Of a DNA stretch of 64,000 bases, positions 43,757-52,513 are shown one piece after another. The translations under genes were made by a program, and so were the position numbers. How positions within the stretch are numbered: position 1 is the stretch's first letter; each line of letters begins with the position of its first letter. The notes under the pieces are model-generated. The model was not told the origin of the DNA and did no database searches. It saw only the letters and a program-made list of their open reading frames with translations. The stretch comes from Micromonospora sp. LH3U1 (lineage in GTDB: Bacteria > Actinomycetota > Actinomycetes > Mycobacteriales > Micromonosporaceae), in contig NZ_CP116936.1 of assembly GCF_028475105.1 (NCBI RefSeq), forward strand, positions 6,199,501 to 6,263,500, in the 5' to 3' direction.

Positions 43757-45015
43757 CCACCACCGCCGTGCGGAAGGACGGCCCCGCGTCCGTCACACCC
43801 CCGCCGACCGTCGGAGGCCACGTCCGCAACTACCTCAGTCGGGTACGCGGTGGCGACGTCGGCGCGCTACCGGCCGTGCTCGGCCTGATCGTGCTCTGCA
43901 CCGTCTTCGCGATCATGCGGCCGTCGTCGTTCCTGTCGGCAGGCAACTTCGCCAACCTCTTCACCCAGGGTGCGGCGGTCACGCTGATCGCGATGGGCCT
44001 GGTCTTCGTGCTGCTGCTCGGCGAGATCGACCTCTCCGCCGGCTTCGCCAGCGGCGTCTGCGCGGCGGTGCTGGCCAATGTGGTCACCGTGCTCGGCTAC
44101 CCCTGGTGGGTCGCCGTGCTCGCCGCGGTCGCCACGGGTGTGGTGATCGGCACCGCGCTCGGCATGCTCGTCGCGAAGATCGGCATCCCGTCCTTCGTGG
44201 TCACTCTCGCCGGTTTCCTCGCCTTCCAGGGCGTCGTGTTGCTGCTCGTCAAGGAGGGCACCAACATCTCCGTCCGCGACGAGGTGCTGGTCGCCATCGC
44301 CAACCGCAACCTCGCCCCCACGCTGGGCTGGGCACTGACCGCCCTCGCGGTCCTCGGCTACGCGGCGGTGCAACTGCTGCGCCACCGCAACCGGGCGGCC
44401 CGTGGTCTGATCACCGACCCGATCGCGGTGGTGGCGCTGCGGATCGGCGGGCTCGCCGTCATCCTCGGCACCGCGGTGTACGTGCTCAACCTGGAGCGCA
44501 GCCGCAACGTCCTGATCAGCTCACTCAAGGGTGTGCCGATCGTGGTGCCGATCATCGTGGTGCTGCTGGTCATCTGGACCTTCGTGCTGCAACGCACCAG
44601 CTACGGCCGGCACATCTACGCCGTGGGCGGCAACCGGGAAGCGGCCCGCCGGGCCGGCATCGACGTCGACCGGATCAGGATCTCGGTCTTCGTGATCTGC
44701 TCGTCGATGGCCGCCATCGGTGGCATCGTGGCGGCCAGCCGAGCCAACTCCGTCGACCCGAACACGGGGGGCAGTAACGTACTGCTCTACGCGGTCGGCG
44801 CGGCGGTGATCGGCGGCACCAGCCTCTTCGGCGGCAAGGGCCGGGTCCTCGACGCCGTGCTCGGCGGCGCGGTGGTCGCGGTCATCGAAAACGGAATGGG
44901 CCTGATGGGTTACAGCGCGGGAGTCAAGTACGTGGTCACCGGCGTCGTGCTGCTGCTCGCCGCCAGCGTCGACGCGCTCTCCCGCCGTCGCGCGGCAGCC
45001 ACCGGCACCCGCTGA
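43753..45015 (+). CDS. xylH: Sugar ABC transporter permease (XylH-like)
   Basis: This membrane permease (420 aa) has about ten hydrophobic segments. Family marks are GAAVTLIAMGLVFVLLLGEIDLSAGF, the cytoplasmic TSYGRHIYAVGGNREAARRAGI loop and GGSNVLLYAVGAAVIGGTSLFGGKG. It forms the channel for the sugar importer. ATG 43753 overlaps the xylG-like stop. The 20-nt gap to the ROK gene suggests a single operon. Confidence 0.92.
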   Translation: MTTTAVRKDGPASVTPPPTVGGHVRNYLSRVRGGDVGALPAVLGLIVLCTVFAIMRPSSFLSAGNFANLFTQGAAVTLIAMGLVFVLLLGEIDLSAGFASGVCAAVLANVVTVLGYPWWVAVLAAVATGVVIGTALGMLVAKIGIPSFVVTLAGFLAFQGVVLLLVKEGTNISVRDEVLVAIANRNLAPTLGWALTALAVLGYAAVQLLRHRNRAARGLITDPIAVVALRIGGLAVILGTAVYVLNLERSRNVLISSLKGVPIVVPIIVVLLVIWTFVLQRTSYGRHIYAVGGNREAARRAGIDVDRIRISVFVICSSMAAIGGIVAASRANSVDPNTGGSNVLLYAVGAAVIGGTSLFGGKGRVLDAVLGGAVVAVIENGMGLMGYSAGVKYVVTGVVLLLAASVDALSRRRAAATGTR

Positions 45016-45035
45016 CCGCGGGAGGTAGCACCACG

Positions 45036-46217
45036 ATGCGCCCAGGACCGAGCCAGGACGACGTCCGGCGGCAGAACCTCGGGGCTCTGCTGAGGCATGT
45101 GCACGTCCACGGGGCGACCACGCGCGCCGAACTGACCACCACGCTGGGTCTCAACCGCAGCACCATCGGTGCGCTCACCGCCGACCTGTCCGCGGTGGGG
45201 CTGGTCAGCGAAGGCGCACCGAAGGAGACCGGCCGGGCCGGGCGACCGTCACTGGTCGTCCGGCCCGAGTCGGCCCGGGTCTACGCGTACGCGTACTCGG
45301 TGGAGGTGGACCGGCTGCGCGCCGCCCGGATCGGGCTGGGCGGGGCGGTCCTGGACCGCCGGGATCTGGACCGACCGCGCGGACTGCTGGCCGCGGAGGC
45401 AGCGCCACTGTTGGCCGGCGCGGTCAAGGAGATGCAGCAGATGGTGCCGCCCGACGCGATCTGCGTCGGTGCCGGCGTCGCGGTCTGCGGCATGGTCCGC
45501 CGCGACGACGGCCTGGTCCGGCTCGGCCCGACCACCGGCTGGGTGGATGAGCCGATCGGCGCGGCACTCGGCGCCGAGTTGGGCATCGACGTGCCGGTCA
45601 CGGTGGGCAACGTGGCCGACGTGGCCGCGTTCGCCGAGCACACACGGGGTGTGGCGGCGAACTGCGACAACGTCCTCTACCTGTACGGCGACGTCGGCGT
45701 CGGTGCCGGCATCATCGCCGGTGGGCGCCGGCTGACCGGGCACGGTGGGTACGGCGGCGAGGTCGGCCACATGAAGGTGGTCCGCGACGGCAGGCCCTGT
45801 GAGTGCGGCTCCCGGGGCTGCTGGGAGACCGAGATCGGCGAGCACGGTCTGCTCCGGGCTGCCGGACGCTCCGACGCCCGGGGCCGCGACGCGCTGCTGG
45901 CAGTCTTCGATGCCGCCGACCGGGGTGACGCGCGGGCCCAGACGGCCGTCCGCCAGGCCGGCGACTGGCTCGGCTTCGGGGTGGCCAACCTGGTGAACGT
46001 CTTCAACCCTGAGATGGTCATCTTCGGCGGCACCATGCGCGACCTCTATCTCGCTTCGGCGGCCCAGGTCCGCAGCCGGCTCAACTCCAACGCGCTCGGT
46101 GCCTGCCTGGAACACGTCCGACTGCGTACGCCGAAACTGGGCGAGGACGCACCTCTGGTCGGGGCCGCCGAGTTGGCCTTCGAACGACTCCTCGCCGACC
46201 CCCTCGACGTGGGCTGA
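45036..46217 (+). CDS. ROK-family transcriptional regulator (XylR-like)
   Basis: The product (393 aa) has an N-terminal winged HTH (TTRAELTTTLGLNRSTIGAL ... LSAVGLVSEG) and a ROK sugar-kinase-like domain with GGEVGHMKVV and the zinc motif CECGSRGCWETE. Co-operonic with xylFGH-like genes, it most likely represses them and is relieved by the sugar. GGAGG lies 8-9 nt before ATG 45036. Candidate operators are the dyads at 41616 and, more speculatively, 28089. Confidence 0.9.
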   Translation: MRPGPSQDDVRRQNLGALLRHVHVHGATTRAELTTTLGLNRSTIGALTADLSAVGLVSEGAPKETGRAGRPSLVVRPESARVYAYAYSVEVDRLRAARIGLGGAVLDRRDLDRPRGLLAAEAAPLLAGAVKEMQQMVPPDAICVGAGVAVCGMVRRDDGLVRLGPTTGWVDEPIGAALGAELGIDVPVTVGNVADVAAFAEHTRGVAANCDNVLYLYGDVGVGAGIIAGGRRLTGHGGYGGEVGHMKVVRDGRPCECGSRGCWETEIGEHGLLRAAGRSDARGRDALLAVFDAADRGDARAQTAVRQAGDWLGFGVANLVNVFNPEMVIFGGTMRDLYLASAAQVRSRLNSNALGACLEHVRLRTPKLGEDAPLVGAAELAFERLLADPLDVG

Positions 46218-46236
46218 TCCGCGTACGCTGTCCGGC

Positions 46237-46539
46237 GTGGATGTCGAGCTGCGCGCCTCCGACGACGACCGCAACCGGGTGGTCGCCGAGCTGCACCGGC
46301 ACACAGCGGCGGGCCGGCTGACCCTGGACGAGTTCTCCGATCGGGCGGGTGCAGTGTGGACAGCGCGCACCCTCGGTGACCTGGCCGCGCTGACCCGCGA
46401 CCTTCCGACCCTGCCCGACCAGGCCGTCGGCAGTGGCCCCGTCGAGCACGGGCGTCGAGAGCTGCTGATGCTTTTCGCCGCCGCCGCGCTCACCCTGCTG
46501 CTGCTCGGCGGCTTTCTCGCCGTCACCCGCACCCTTTGA
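46237..46539 (+). CDS. DUF1707 SHOCT-like small membrane protein
   Basis: The product (100 aa) opens with VDVELRASDDDRNRVVAELHRHTAAGRLTLDEFSDRAGAVWTARTLGDLAALTRDL, the DUF1707 SHOCT-like bihelical domain. A membrane helix (LMLFAAAALTLLLLGGFLAV) follows near the C-terminus. Such proteins accompany PspC/LiaF systems in actinobacteria. GTG 46237 lies 7 nt after TACGCT (46224-46229), which fits a leaderless transcript. Its function is not known. Confidence 0.85.
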   Translation: MDVELRASDDDRNRVVAELHRHTAAGRLTLDEFSDRAGAVWTARTLGDLAALTRDLPTLPDQAVGSGPVEHGRRELLMLFAAAALTLLLLGGFLAVTRTL

Positions 46540-46542
46540 TGA

Positions 46543-46560
46543 ACTGATCGCGCGATCAGT
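46543..46560. promoter_or_regulatory. Perfect 18-bp palindrome
   Basis: ACTGATCGCGCGATCAGT is a perfect palindrome 3 bp after the DUF1707 stop and about 90 bp before the DUF4142 gene. With no loop it reads more as an operator than as a terminator. The protein that might bind it is unknown. Confidence 0.45.
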
Positions 46561-46647
46561 CCGTACCAGTGGGCGGACGGGCAGCCGGCAGAGTATGGCT
46601 GCCCGGTCCAGACGCGTTTCGGTCCGGACCGAGGAGGCACCACAGAC

Positions 46648-47391
46648 ATGGCACCGCTCAGATCCGCCCGTCGCTGGCTGGGCAACCGGACCCACCGGGC
46701 GGCGATGCTGCTCATCGCAATCGTCGCGGCGGTCGGTGTCCTGCCCGGCGTGGCCGTCGCCGCGCCCGCTGGCGGTGGCCAGCAGCTCAACGCCGCCGAC
46801 ATGACGCTGCTCAACGGGGTGCGCCTGGCCGGGCTGTGGGAGATGCCGGCCGGTCAGATGGCCGCCGAGAAGGGGCAGTCGGCCAAGGTCCGGGAGATCG
46901 GCGCCGGCATCGCCACCGAGCACCAGAAGCTCGACCAGCTCGTCGTGGACGCGGCCAACAAGCTGGGCGCGAGCATCCCCAGCGAGCCGACCGCCGAGCA
47001 GAAGGGCTGGCTGGCGGAGATGCAGAAGGCCTCCGGCGCCCGGTTCGACCAGATCTTCGTCACCCGGCTCCGGGTGGCCCACGGCAAGATCTTCCCGGTG
47101 ATCGGCGCGGTGCGGGCCAGCACCCGGGACGCCACCGTCCGCAAGCTCTGCGACGACGCCAACGGCTTCGTCATGCACCACATGCAGATGCTGGAGAGCA
47201 CCGGGTTGGTCCGCTGGCCGGAGCTGCCGCCGGCCGCGCTGCCCGCCCCCGGTGACGACGGGCTGCTGGCCGCCGCCGCTGCCAACGCCGGCCCGCAGGT
47301 CGGAGTCAGCAGCACCGTCGTCTGGTTGGTCTTCCTCGCCGCGCTGGGCACCGGCGGAATCGCCACCTACCGGATGCTGCGCCGCAACTGA
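46648..47391 (+). CDS. DUF4142 secreted/membrane-anchored protein
   Basis: This 247-residue protein has a signal peptide (residues 1-41, LLIAIVAAVGVLPGVAVAAPA), a helical DUF4142 ferritin-like domain (DMTLLNGVRLAGLWEMPAGQMAAE ... EIGAGIATEHQKLDQLV ... VMHHMQMLES) and a C-terminal membrane helix (VVWLVFLAALGTGGIATYRML) with a short basic tail, so it is anchored on the outer face. Histidines in EHQKL and HHMQM may bind metal. GGAGG precedes ATG 46648. Function unknown. Confidence 0.82.
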   Translation: MAPLRSARRWLGNRTHRAAMLLIAIVAAVGVLPGVAVAAPAGGGQQLNAADMTLLNGVRLAGLWEMPAGQMAAEKGQSAKVREIGAGIATEHQKLDQLVVDAANKLGASIPSEPTAEQKGWLAEMQKASGARFDQIFVTRLRVAHGKIFPVIGAVRASTRDATVRKLCDDANGFVMHHMQMLESTGLVRWPELPPAALPAPGDDGLLAAAAANAGPQVGVSSTVVWLVFLAALGTGGIATYRMLRRN

Positions 47392-47422
47392 TCATCGGCG
47401 GTGGCCTCGTTGGTGGCTCGCG

Positions 47423-47695
47423 TCAGCGGTCGACCTGGGTGAAGTCCCAGGAGTGCGGCGCGCGGGCCACCAGCAGGGCAGGCGGATCAGGCAGCGGACG
47501 CGGATTGCTGCGCCACTTGGAGATGACCACCACACGGTGGTCGGTGGAGGAGAAGACCTCGCTGGAGACGTGCAGCGGGTCATGTTCCAACTCGGGCAGG
47601 GCGGTGTCGCACACCCAGGTGATCAGATCCGCCACGCCGTACGCCTCGGCGCGCGCCTCCCACATCCGCACGATCATGTCCGCCGCTCCCGTCAC
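47423..47695 (-). CDS. Small conserved protein downstream of tsaD
   Basis: The 90-residue ORF starts with GTG at 47695, overlapping the tsaD stop in a GTGA junction, and reads MIVRMWEARAEAYGVADLITWV ... HVSSEVFSSTDHRVVVISKW. The composition is coding-like and the alternation of strands resembles a dimeric alpha/beta-barrel (ABM-like) small protein. No catalytic motif is visible. Translational coupling to tsaD argues that it is real. Confidence 0.65.
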   Translation of the reverse strand: MTGAADMIVRMWEARAEAYGVADLITWVCDTALPELEHDPLHVSSEVFSSTDHRVVVISKWRSNPRPLPDPPALLVARAPHSWDFTQVDR

Positions 47696-48738
47696 ACGCT
47701 GACCGTGGTCAACGGCAGTGCGGAGTCGGCCGGCAGGTCCAGTCGGCTCGGCGCGACCCCCGCGGCGACCAGGTGCGACCCGAGCGCGGCCACCATGGCA
47801 CCGTTGTCGGTGCACAGCTTCGGCCGGGGCACCCGGACCTGGATGCCGTACTTCTGGGCCCGCTGCTCGGCCAGCACCCGCAGCCGCGAGTTCGCCGCCA
47901 CTCCCCCGCCGATCACCAGGGTGTCGATCCCGTTCGCGCGGCAGGCAGCGATCGCCTTGCTGGTCAGGACATCACAGACCGCCTCCTGGAAGGACGCGGC
48001 CACGTCGGCCACCGGCACCGGCTCACCGGCACGTTGACGCGCCTCGACCCACCGGGCCACCGCCGTCTTCAGCCCGGAGAACGAGAAGTCGTACCGGTGG
48101 GCGGCGAGATCCTTCGCGGCGGTCAGACCGCGTGGAAAGGCAATCGCCGCAGAGTCGCCGGCCCGGGCCTCCCGGTCGATGGGCGGGCCGCCCGGAAACG
48201 GCAGCCCGAGCAGCCGGGCGACCTTGTCGAACGCCTCGCCGGCCGCGTCGTCGATGGTGGCGCCCAGCGGGGTGACACCCCGGGCGAGGTCATCGACGAG
48301 CAGGAGCGACGAGTGGCCGCCGGACACCAGGAGCGCGATGGCGGGTTCGGGCAGAGGCCCATGCTCAAGCGTGTCCACCGCGACGTGGGCGGCAAGGTGA
48401 TTGACGCCGTACACCGGCTTCTCGGCGGCGAGCGCGTACCCCTTCGCGGCGGCGACGCCGACCAGCAGCGCGCCGGCCAGACCAGGCCCAGCGGTGACCG
48501 CGATCGCGTCGATGTCGGCCAGCGTGACGCCGGCCTCGGTCAGTGCCCGGTCCATGGTCGGCACGATGGCCTCCAGGTGTGCCCGGCTGGCCACCTCGGG
48601 CACCACACCCCCGAACCGGGCGTGCTCCTCGACACTGGAGGCGAGCGCGTCGGCCAGCAGGGTGTGCCCCCGCACGATGCCGACGCCGGTCTCGTCGCAG
48701 GAGGTCTCGATACCCAGGATCAGCGGTTCGTCAGCCAT
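47692..48738 (-). CDS. tsaD: tRNA N6-threonylcarbamoyladenosine transferase TsaD
   Basis: TsaD transfers the threonylcarbamoyl group to A37 of ANN-decoding tRNAs together with TsaB and TsaE. The 348-residue protein starts LILGIETSCDETGVGIV and has the metal-binding NHLAAHV motif, LLVSGGHSSLLLV, the GEAFDKVARLLGL region and a C-terminal VPRPKLCTDNGAMVA. ATG 48738 overlaps rimI by 8 bp. TsaB lies upstream at 49269 and TsaE at 52498, so the pathway is nearby but not contiguous. Confidence 0.96.
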   Translation of the reverse strand: MADEPLILGIETSCDETGVGIVRGHTLLADALASSVEEHARFGGVVPEVASRAHLEAIVPTMDRALTEAGVTLADIDAIAVTAGPGLAGALLVGVAAAKGYALAAEKPVYGVNHLAAHVAVDTLEHGPLPEPAIALLVSGGHSSLLLVDDLARGVTPLGATIDDAAGEAFDKVARLLGLPFPGGPPIDREARAGDSAAIAFPRGLTAAKDLAAHRYDFSFSGLKTAVARWVEARQRAGEPVPVADVAASFQEAVCDVLTSKAIAACRANGIDTLVIGGGVAANSRLRVLAEQRAQKYGIQVRVPRPKLCTDNGAMVAALGSHLVAAGVAPSRLDLPADSALPLTTVSV

Positions 48739-49213
48739 GGTCGTGTGGTCCGTCCCCGGTCGGCTCGGCGTCGCGCCGCATCACCAGCGCGTCGGTGTTG
48801 CTTGGTTGGTAGTAGCCGCGCCGCACCCCGATCGGCTCGAAACCGTACGTCGCGTAGAGCCGCTGAGCGGCGGCGTTGTCCACGGCGACCTCCAGCAGGG
48901 TGCTGCGGGCGGCGCGTCGGGCCGCCTCGGCGAGCAGATTCTCCAGCAGGGCACGGCCTACGCCGCGCCGCTGGGCGTCCCGGCGGACGGCGATGTTCTG
49001 CACCCACACCTCGTCCGGCGGAGCACCGGCGAGCCCGGCGTAACCGAGCACCGAACCGTCCGCGTCCACGGCGACCCGGTAGTGGTGCCCGTTGGCCAAC
49101 TCGTTCCAGAACATGCCCGGCGACCACTGCTCGGCGCCGAAGAGGTCCGCCTCGATCAGCAGCACGTCGTCGATGTGCCACCAGCGGAACGGGTCGAGCC
49201 GTACCGCCGTCAC
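48731..49213 (-). CDS. rimI: Ribosomal protein S18 alanine N-acetyltransferase RimI
   Basis: This GNAT acetyltransferase (160 aa) is predicted to acetylate the N-terminus of ribosomal protein S18 and perhaps other proteins. The acetyl-CoA loop is VRRDAQRRGVGRALLENLL and the later segment is AAQRLYATYGFEPIGVRRGYYQ. The GTG at 49213 opens the gene and its stop overlaps tsaD by 8 bp. The rimI gene between tsaB and tsaD is conserved in actinobacteria. Confidence 0.9.
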   Translation of the reverse strand: MTAVRLDPFRWWHIDDVLLIEADLFGAEQWSPGMFWNELANGHHYRVAVDADGSVLGYAGLAGAPPDEVWVQNIAVRRDAQRRGVGRALLENLLAEAARRAARSTLLEVAVDNAAAQRLYATYGFEPIGVRRGYYQPSNTDALVMRRDAEPTGDGPHDHG

Positions 49214-49268
49214 CGTGGCACCTCTGTTCGCGACTGCGGGGCTCGCAACCCCGGCTCACTCCTCGCGC

Positions 49269-49946
49269 TCACGGAAGGACCGGTTTGCGGCTGATCGCCG
49301 CCACCGCGTCCGGGCGGCGCAGGTAGAGGGGGGTGAGCCGCTCACTGGACGTGCCCGCCCGGATCCGCTCGGCGGCGAGCAGCGCCAGCACGGTGGCATC
49401 CGGGTATCGCGGTTCGACCCGCACGGGCAGATCCAGGGTCTCGGCGTACCGGTGCGCCCCGTCGCCGACCGCGATCGTCACGCCCAACTCCCGGGCTCGC
49501 GCCGCGGCCACCACCGGCGTGGACACCTCCGGCCCGACGATCCGCTGGCCGGCGCCGTCATAGACGGCCCAGTAGAGCTCCTTGCGCCGGGCGTCGCTGG
49601 CGGCCAGCACCGGCTCGCCGGACGCCGCCGGGTAGCCGATGGCATCCAGCGAGCAGACACCGTACGTGGGGATGCCGAGCACCTGGCCCATCGTCGCGGC
49701 GGTGACCAGGCCGACCCGCAGCCCGGTGAACGGCCCCGGGCCGAGCCCGGCGACGATGGCGGTCAGGTCACGCGGGCGCGCGTCGGCGTCGGCGAGGACC
49801 GCATCCACCTGGGGCGCGAGGAGTTCGCCATGCGCGCGGGCGTCGACCGTGCACCGGTGCGCCCGGGACACCACGTCGTTTGCCGAGACCTCCACCAGCG
49901 CTGCGGTCACCGCAGGGGTCGAGCTGTCCACCACGAGTACGAGCAC
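49269..49946 (-). CDS. tsaB: t6A biosynthesis protein TsaB
   Basis: TsaB is the non-catalytic partner that scaffolds TsaD and TsaE. The 225-residue product starts VLVLVVDSSTPAVTAALVEV and contains AIVAGLGPGPFTGLRVGLVTA, the family hallmark. The GTG at 49946 lies 8 nt after TAGGCT (49955-49960 on the minus strand), so this is likely a leaderless mRNA and the upstream in-frame ATG at 49976 is not used. It is followed by rimI and tsaD in the same direction. Confidence 0.93.
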   Translation of the reverse strand: MLVLVVDSSTPAVTAALVEVSANDVVSRAHRCTVDARAHGELLAPQVDAVLADADARPRDLTAIVAGLGPGPFTGLRVGLVTAATMGQVLGIPTYGVCSLDAIGYPAASGEPVLAASDARRKELYWAVYDGAGQRIVGPEVSTPVVAAARARELGVTIAVGDGAHRYAETLDLPVRVEPRYPDATVLALLAAERIRAGTSSERLTPLYLRRPDAVAAISRKPVLP

Positions 49947-50036
49947 GGTAAGCCAGCCTAGCCGCCCCACCGCCACCGCCGGTCACGCCCCGCCCCGACG
50001 CACAGCCACCTCGCCCATGGTGGGCGCAGTTACCCG

Positions 50037-50129
50037 GTGGTGCCGCTGGTCGCGCCGGAGCTGACCGAGCCGCGGGCCGCCGAGCTACTGCGCCGCTACC
50101 GAGACCGGCAACAGACCAGCGGAGACTGA
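50037..50129 (+). CDS. Possible tiny ORF or gene remnant
   Basis: A 30-codon frame from GTG 50037 reads VVPLVAPELTEPRAAELLRRYRDRQQTSGD, which is amphipathic and coding-like. It has no clear Shine-Dalgarno and no recognised domain, and the frame stays open upstream without a good start. It could be a small protein or the 3' remnant of a lost gene. Confidence 0.25.
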   Translation: MVPLVAPELTEPRAAELLRRYRDRQQTSGD

Positions 50130-50170
50130 GCCAGTGCCGGCCGCGCGAGCAGCGGGACGTCGACGACCAG

Positions 50171-50872
50171 TCAGCCGGCGGTGCGTTCCCACTCGATGGT
50201 GGGCAGACCGGCGTCGGCGAGCGCCTTGTTGGCGGCGCTGAACGGGCGGCTGCCCAGGAAGCCGCGCGGATTCATCGGGCTGGGATGCCCGGCCTCCAGA
50301 ACCACGTGCTGCGGGTTGGTGACCAGGGCGGCCTTCTTGCGCGCGTAGCCACCCCAGAGCAGGAAGACCACCCGGGTTTCCCGCGCGTCGAGCGCCCGGA
50401 TGGTGGCGTCGGTGAACTCCTCCCAGCCGCGGTTGGCGTGCGAGCCGGGCGTGGCCTCACGGACAGTGAGGACGGAGTTGAGCAACAGCACGCCCTGCGC
50501 CGCCCAGCCACCGAGGTTGCCGCCACGCGGCTTCGGCACGCCGAGATCCTCGCTTAGTTCCTTGAAGACGTTGCGCAGCGACGGCGGCACGGTCACGCCC
50601 TCCTGCACGCTGAAGCTGAGCCCGTGCGCCTGCCCCGCCTTGTGGTAAGGGTCCTGCCCGAGGATGAGAACCCGGCAGTCGGCCGGCGCGCAGAGTCGGT
50701 AGGCCGAGAAGAGGTCCTCGACCGGCGGGAAGACGGTGCGGCTGGCGTATTCCCCCGCGACGAACGCGGCCAGCTCCGCGGTGCGGGACGGGTCGAGGTG
50801 CGGGGTGAGCACGGTGCGCCAGTCCTGCGGCAGCAGCGCCGGCAGGTCCAGGGTGGGGACGTCGTCGGACAT
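50171..50872 (-). CDS. ung: Uracil-DNA glycosylase, family 1
   Basis: Ung removes uracil from DNA in base excision repair. The 233-residue enzyme has the water-activating motif GQDPYH with catalytic Asp, the uracil-specificity loop VLLLNSVLTVREATPGSHA and the DNA-intercalation loop HPSPMNPRGF. AGAGG lies about 7 nt before ATG 50872. It is divergent from the lipase gene. Confidence 0.95.
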   Translation of the reverse strand: MSDDVPTLDLPALLPQDWRTVLTPHLDPSRTAELAAFVAGEYASRTVFPPVEDLFSAYRLCAPADCRVLILGQDPYHKAGQAHGLSFSVQEGVTVPPSLRNVFKELSEDLGVPKPRGGNLGGWAAQGVLLLNSVLTVREATPGSHANRGWEEFTDATIRALDARETRVVFLLWGGYARKKAALVTNPQHVVLEAGHPSPMNPRGFLGSRPFSAANKALADAGLPTIEWERTAG

Positions 50873-51055
50873 CGGCAACCTCTCGTAGTCGATCGCCATC
50901 TTCCTACCAGTCGCCACTGACATCGCACGGCACCGGTGGCGGGCGAGGAGTCGACCCGCAGAAGTTACCGGAGCGTAACTTACTGGCCAGTCACTTGTGG
51001 TACGGGTCACTGCTACCTTGAATTCACCTCCATCAATGCTTATGAGGAGTGATCT

Positions 51056-52462
51056 GTGAGCCACAGGAACCCCCGTCCCCGTTTCACTCTCCACACCACG
51101 CAGTCGACGATCTCCCCCCGCCGTCGGCAGGCATCGGCCAGCATGCGCGTGCTGGTCATCGCGGCGGCAGCGGCAGTCTGCCTGGGCGTGCCCGGTGCAC
51201 CGGCCGCCGCCTCCGACGGGTCGGCACCCGTCGTCTCCCGCGGTGTCACCATCCCCGCCTTCTACAACCCGCCGGCTCAACTGCCCGCCGCCAACGGCAC
51301 GTTGATCCGCAGCGAGCCCATGCCTCTAGGCCTGAGCATTCCCGGGCTCGACGGTCGCCCGATGCCGGGCACGGCCACCCGCCTGATGTACCGGTCCACC
51401 GACTCCAACGGCCTGGCTGTCGGGGTGACCGGCGCCTACATCGAACCGTCGGCGGCGTGGCGGGGCAGCGGCCCACGCCCGCTGGTGGCCGTCGCCTCCG
51501 GCACCATGGGCCAGGGCGACCAGTGCGCGCCCTCGCTGGCGTTGCAGTACCCGTTGACCCTGAGCGGCGATACCGTGTCGGTCGGCTACGAGGCCCTGGC
51601 CATCTACCGCCTCCTCTCCACCGGCGCGGCGGTCGTCGTCACCGACTACGTCGGCCTGGGTGGCACCGACCGGGTGCACACCTACGTCAACCGCCTCGAC
51701 CAGGGGCACGCCCTGCTGGACGCGGCCCGCGCCGCGCGCGCCGTGCCGGGCGCATCGGTCACCCGGGAATCCCGCGTCGGCCTGTACGGCTACAGCCAGG
51801 GCGGCGGCGCCAGCGCCGCGGCCGCGGAACTTCAGCCCACCTACGCACCAGAGGTGCCACTGGCCGGCAGCTACGTCGGCGCGCCGCCCGCCAACCTGAA
51901 CTCGGTGCTCAAGGGCATCGACGGCAGCGCCCTGGCAGGTGCGCTGGGCTGGTCGATGAATGGCTTCGCCCAGTCCGACCCGGCCCTGCGGGACGTCGTC
52001 GAGGCGAACATCAACAGCACCGGCCGGGCGGCGCTGAAGGACATGTCGACCATGTGTGTCGGCGACGTGCTCTTCAGTTACGGCTTCACGAAGAGCACCC
52101 GCTGGACCACCAGCGGCAAATCCCTCGGCGACGTCATCGCGACCTCACCTCCGGCGCAGGCTGCGCTCGACCGGCAGCGCATCGGCACGCTCAAGCCCGC
52201 CGGCCCGGTACGCCTGGCGACCGGCATCCAGGACGACATCGTTCCCCACCAGCAGGCCCGCCAGCTTGCCGTGGACTGGTGCCGCAAGGGTGCCAACATC
52301 ACGTACGAGGCCATCAGCCTGCCGAACCTCGGGGACAAGATCCTCACCAACCACCTGGTTCCGCTCATCACCGATCAGGGCGACGCGGTGTCCTGGATGG
52401 CCGACCGCCTCACGGGCCGGACCGCCTACTCCAACTGCTGGACCATGCCCCTTCAGCCCTAG
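51056..52462 (+). CDS. Secretory lipase (LIP family, alpha/beta hydrolase)
   Basis: This predicted extracellular lipase (468 aa) has a long signal region (basic residues, then MRVLVIAAAAAVCLGVPGAPAAA, cleavage near residue 53). The nucleophile elbow GYSQGG lies at 245-250 with Ser247, and the later SYVGAPPANLNSVLKGIDGS and HQQARQLAVDWC ... DKILTNHLV segments fit the LIP family, the final His being a candidate catalytic residue. The GTG start at 51056 has GAGG upstream. It ends at a hairpin shared with the tsaE 3' end. Confidence 0.85.
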   Translation: MSHRNPRPRFTLHTTQSTISPRRRQASASMRVLVIAAAAAVCLGVPGAPAAASDGSAPVVSRGVTIPAFYNPPAQLPAANGTLIRSEPMPLGLSIPGLDGRPMPGTATRLMYRSTDSNGLAVGVTGAYIEPSAAWRGSGPRPLVAVASGTMGQGDQCAPSLALQYPLTLSGDTVSVGYEALAIYRLLSTGAAVVVTDYVGLGGTDRVHTYVNRLDQGHALLDAARAARAVPGASVTRESRVGLYGYSQGGGASAAAAELQPTYAPEVPLAGSYVGAPPANLNSVLKGIDGSALAGALGWSMNGFAQSDPALRDVVEANINSTGRAALKDMSTMCVGDVLFSYGFTKSTRWTTSGKSLGDVIATSPPAQAALDRQRIGTLKPAGPVRLATGIQDDIVPHQQARQLAVDWCRKGANITYEAISLPNLGDKILTNHLVPLITDQGDAVSWMADRLTGRTAYSNCWTMPLQP

Positions 52463-52483
52463 CGCTCCGGATCGACCGAGCCG

Positions 52484-52513
52484 GCGCCCCTCGTCGATCA
52501 TGGCGAGGGGCGC
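52484..52513. terminator. Hairpin between convergent lipase and tsaE genes
   Basis: Perfect 10-bp arms 52484-52493 and 52504-52513 surround TCGATCATGG. The right arm lies inside the tsaE 3' end, whose stop is at 52498. Confidence 0.65.
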
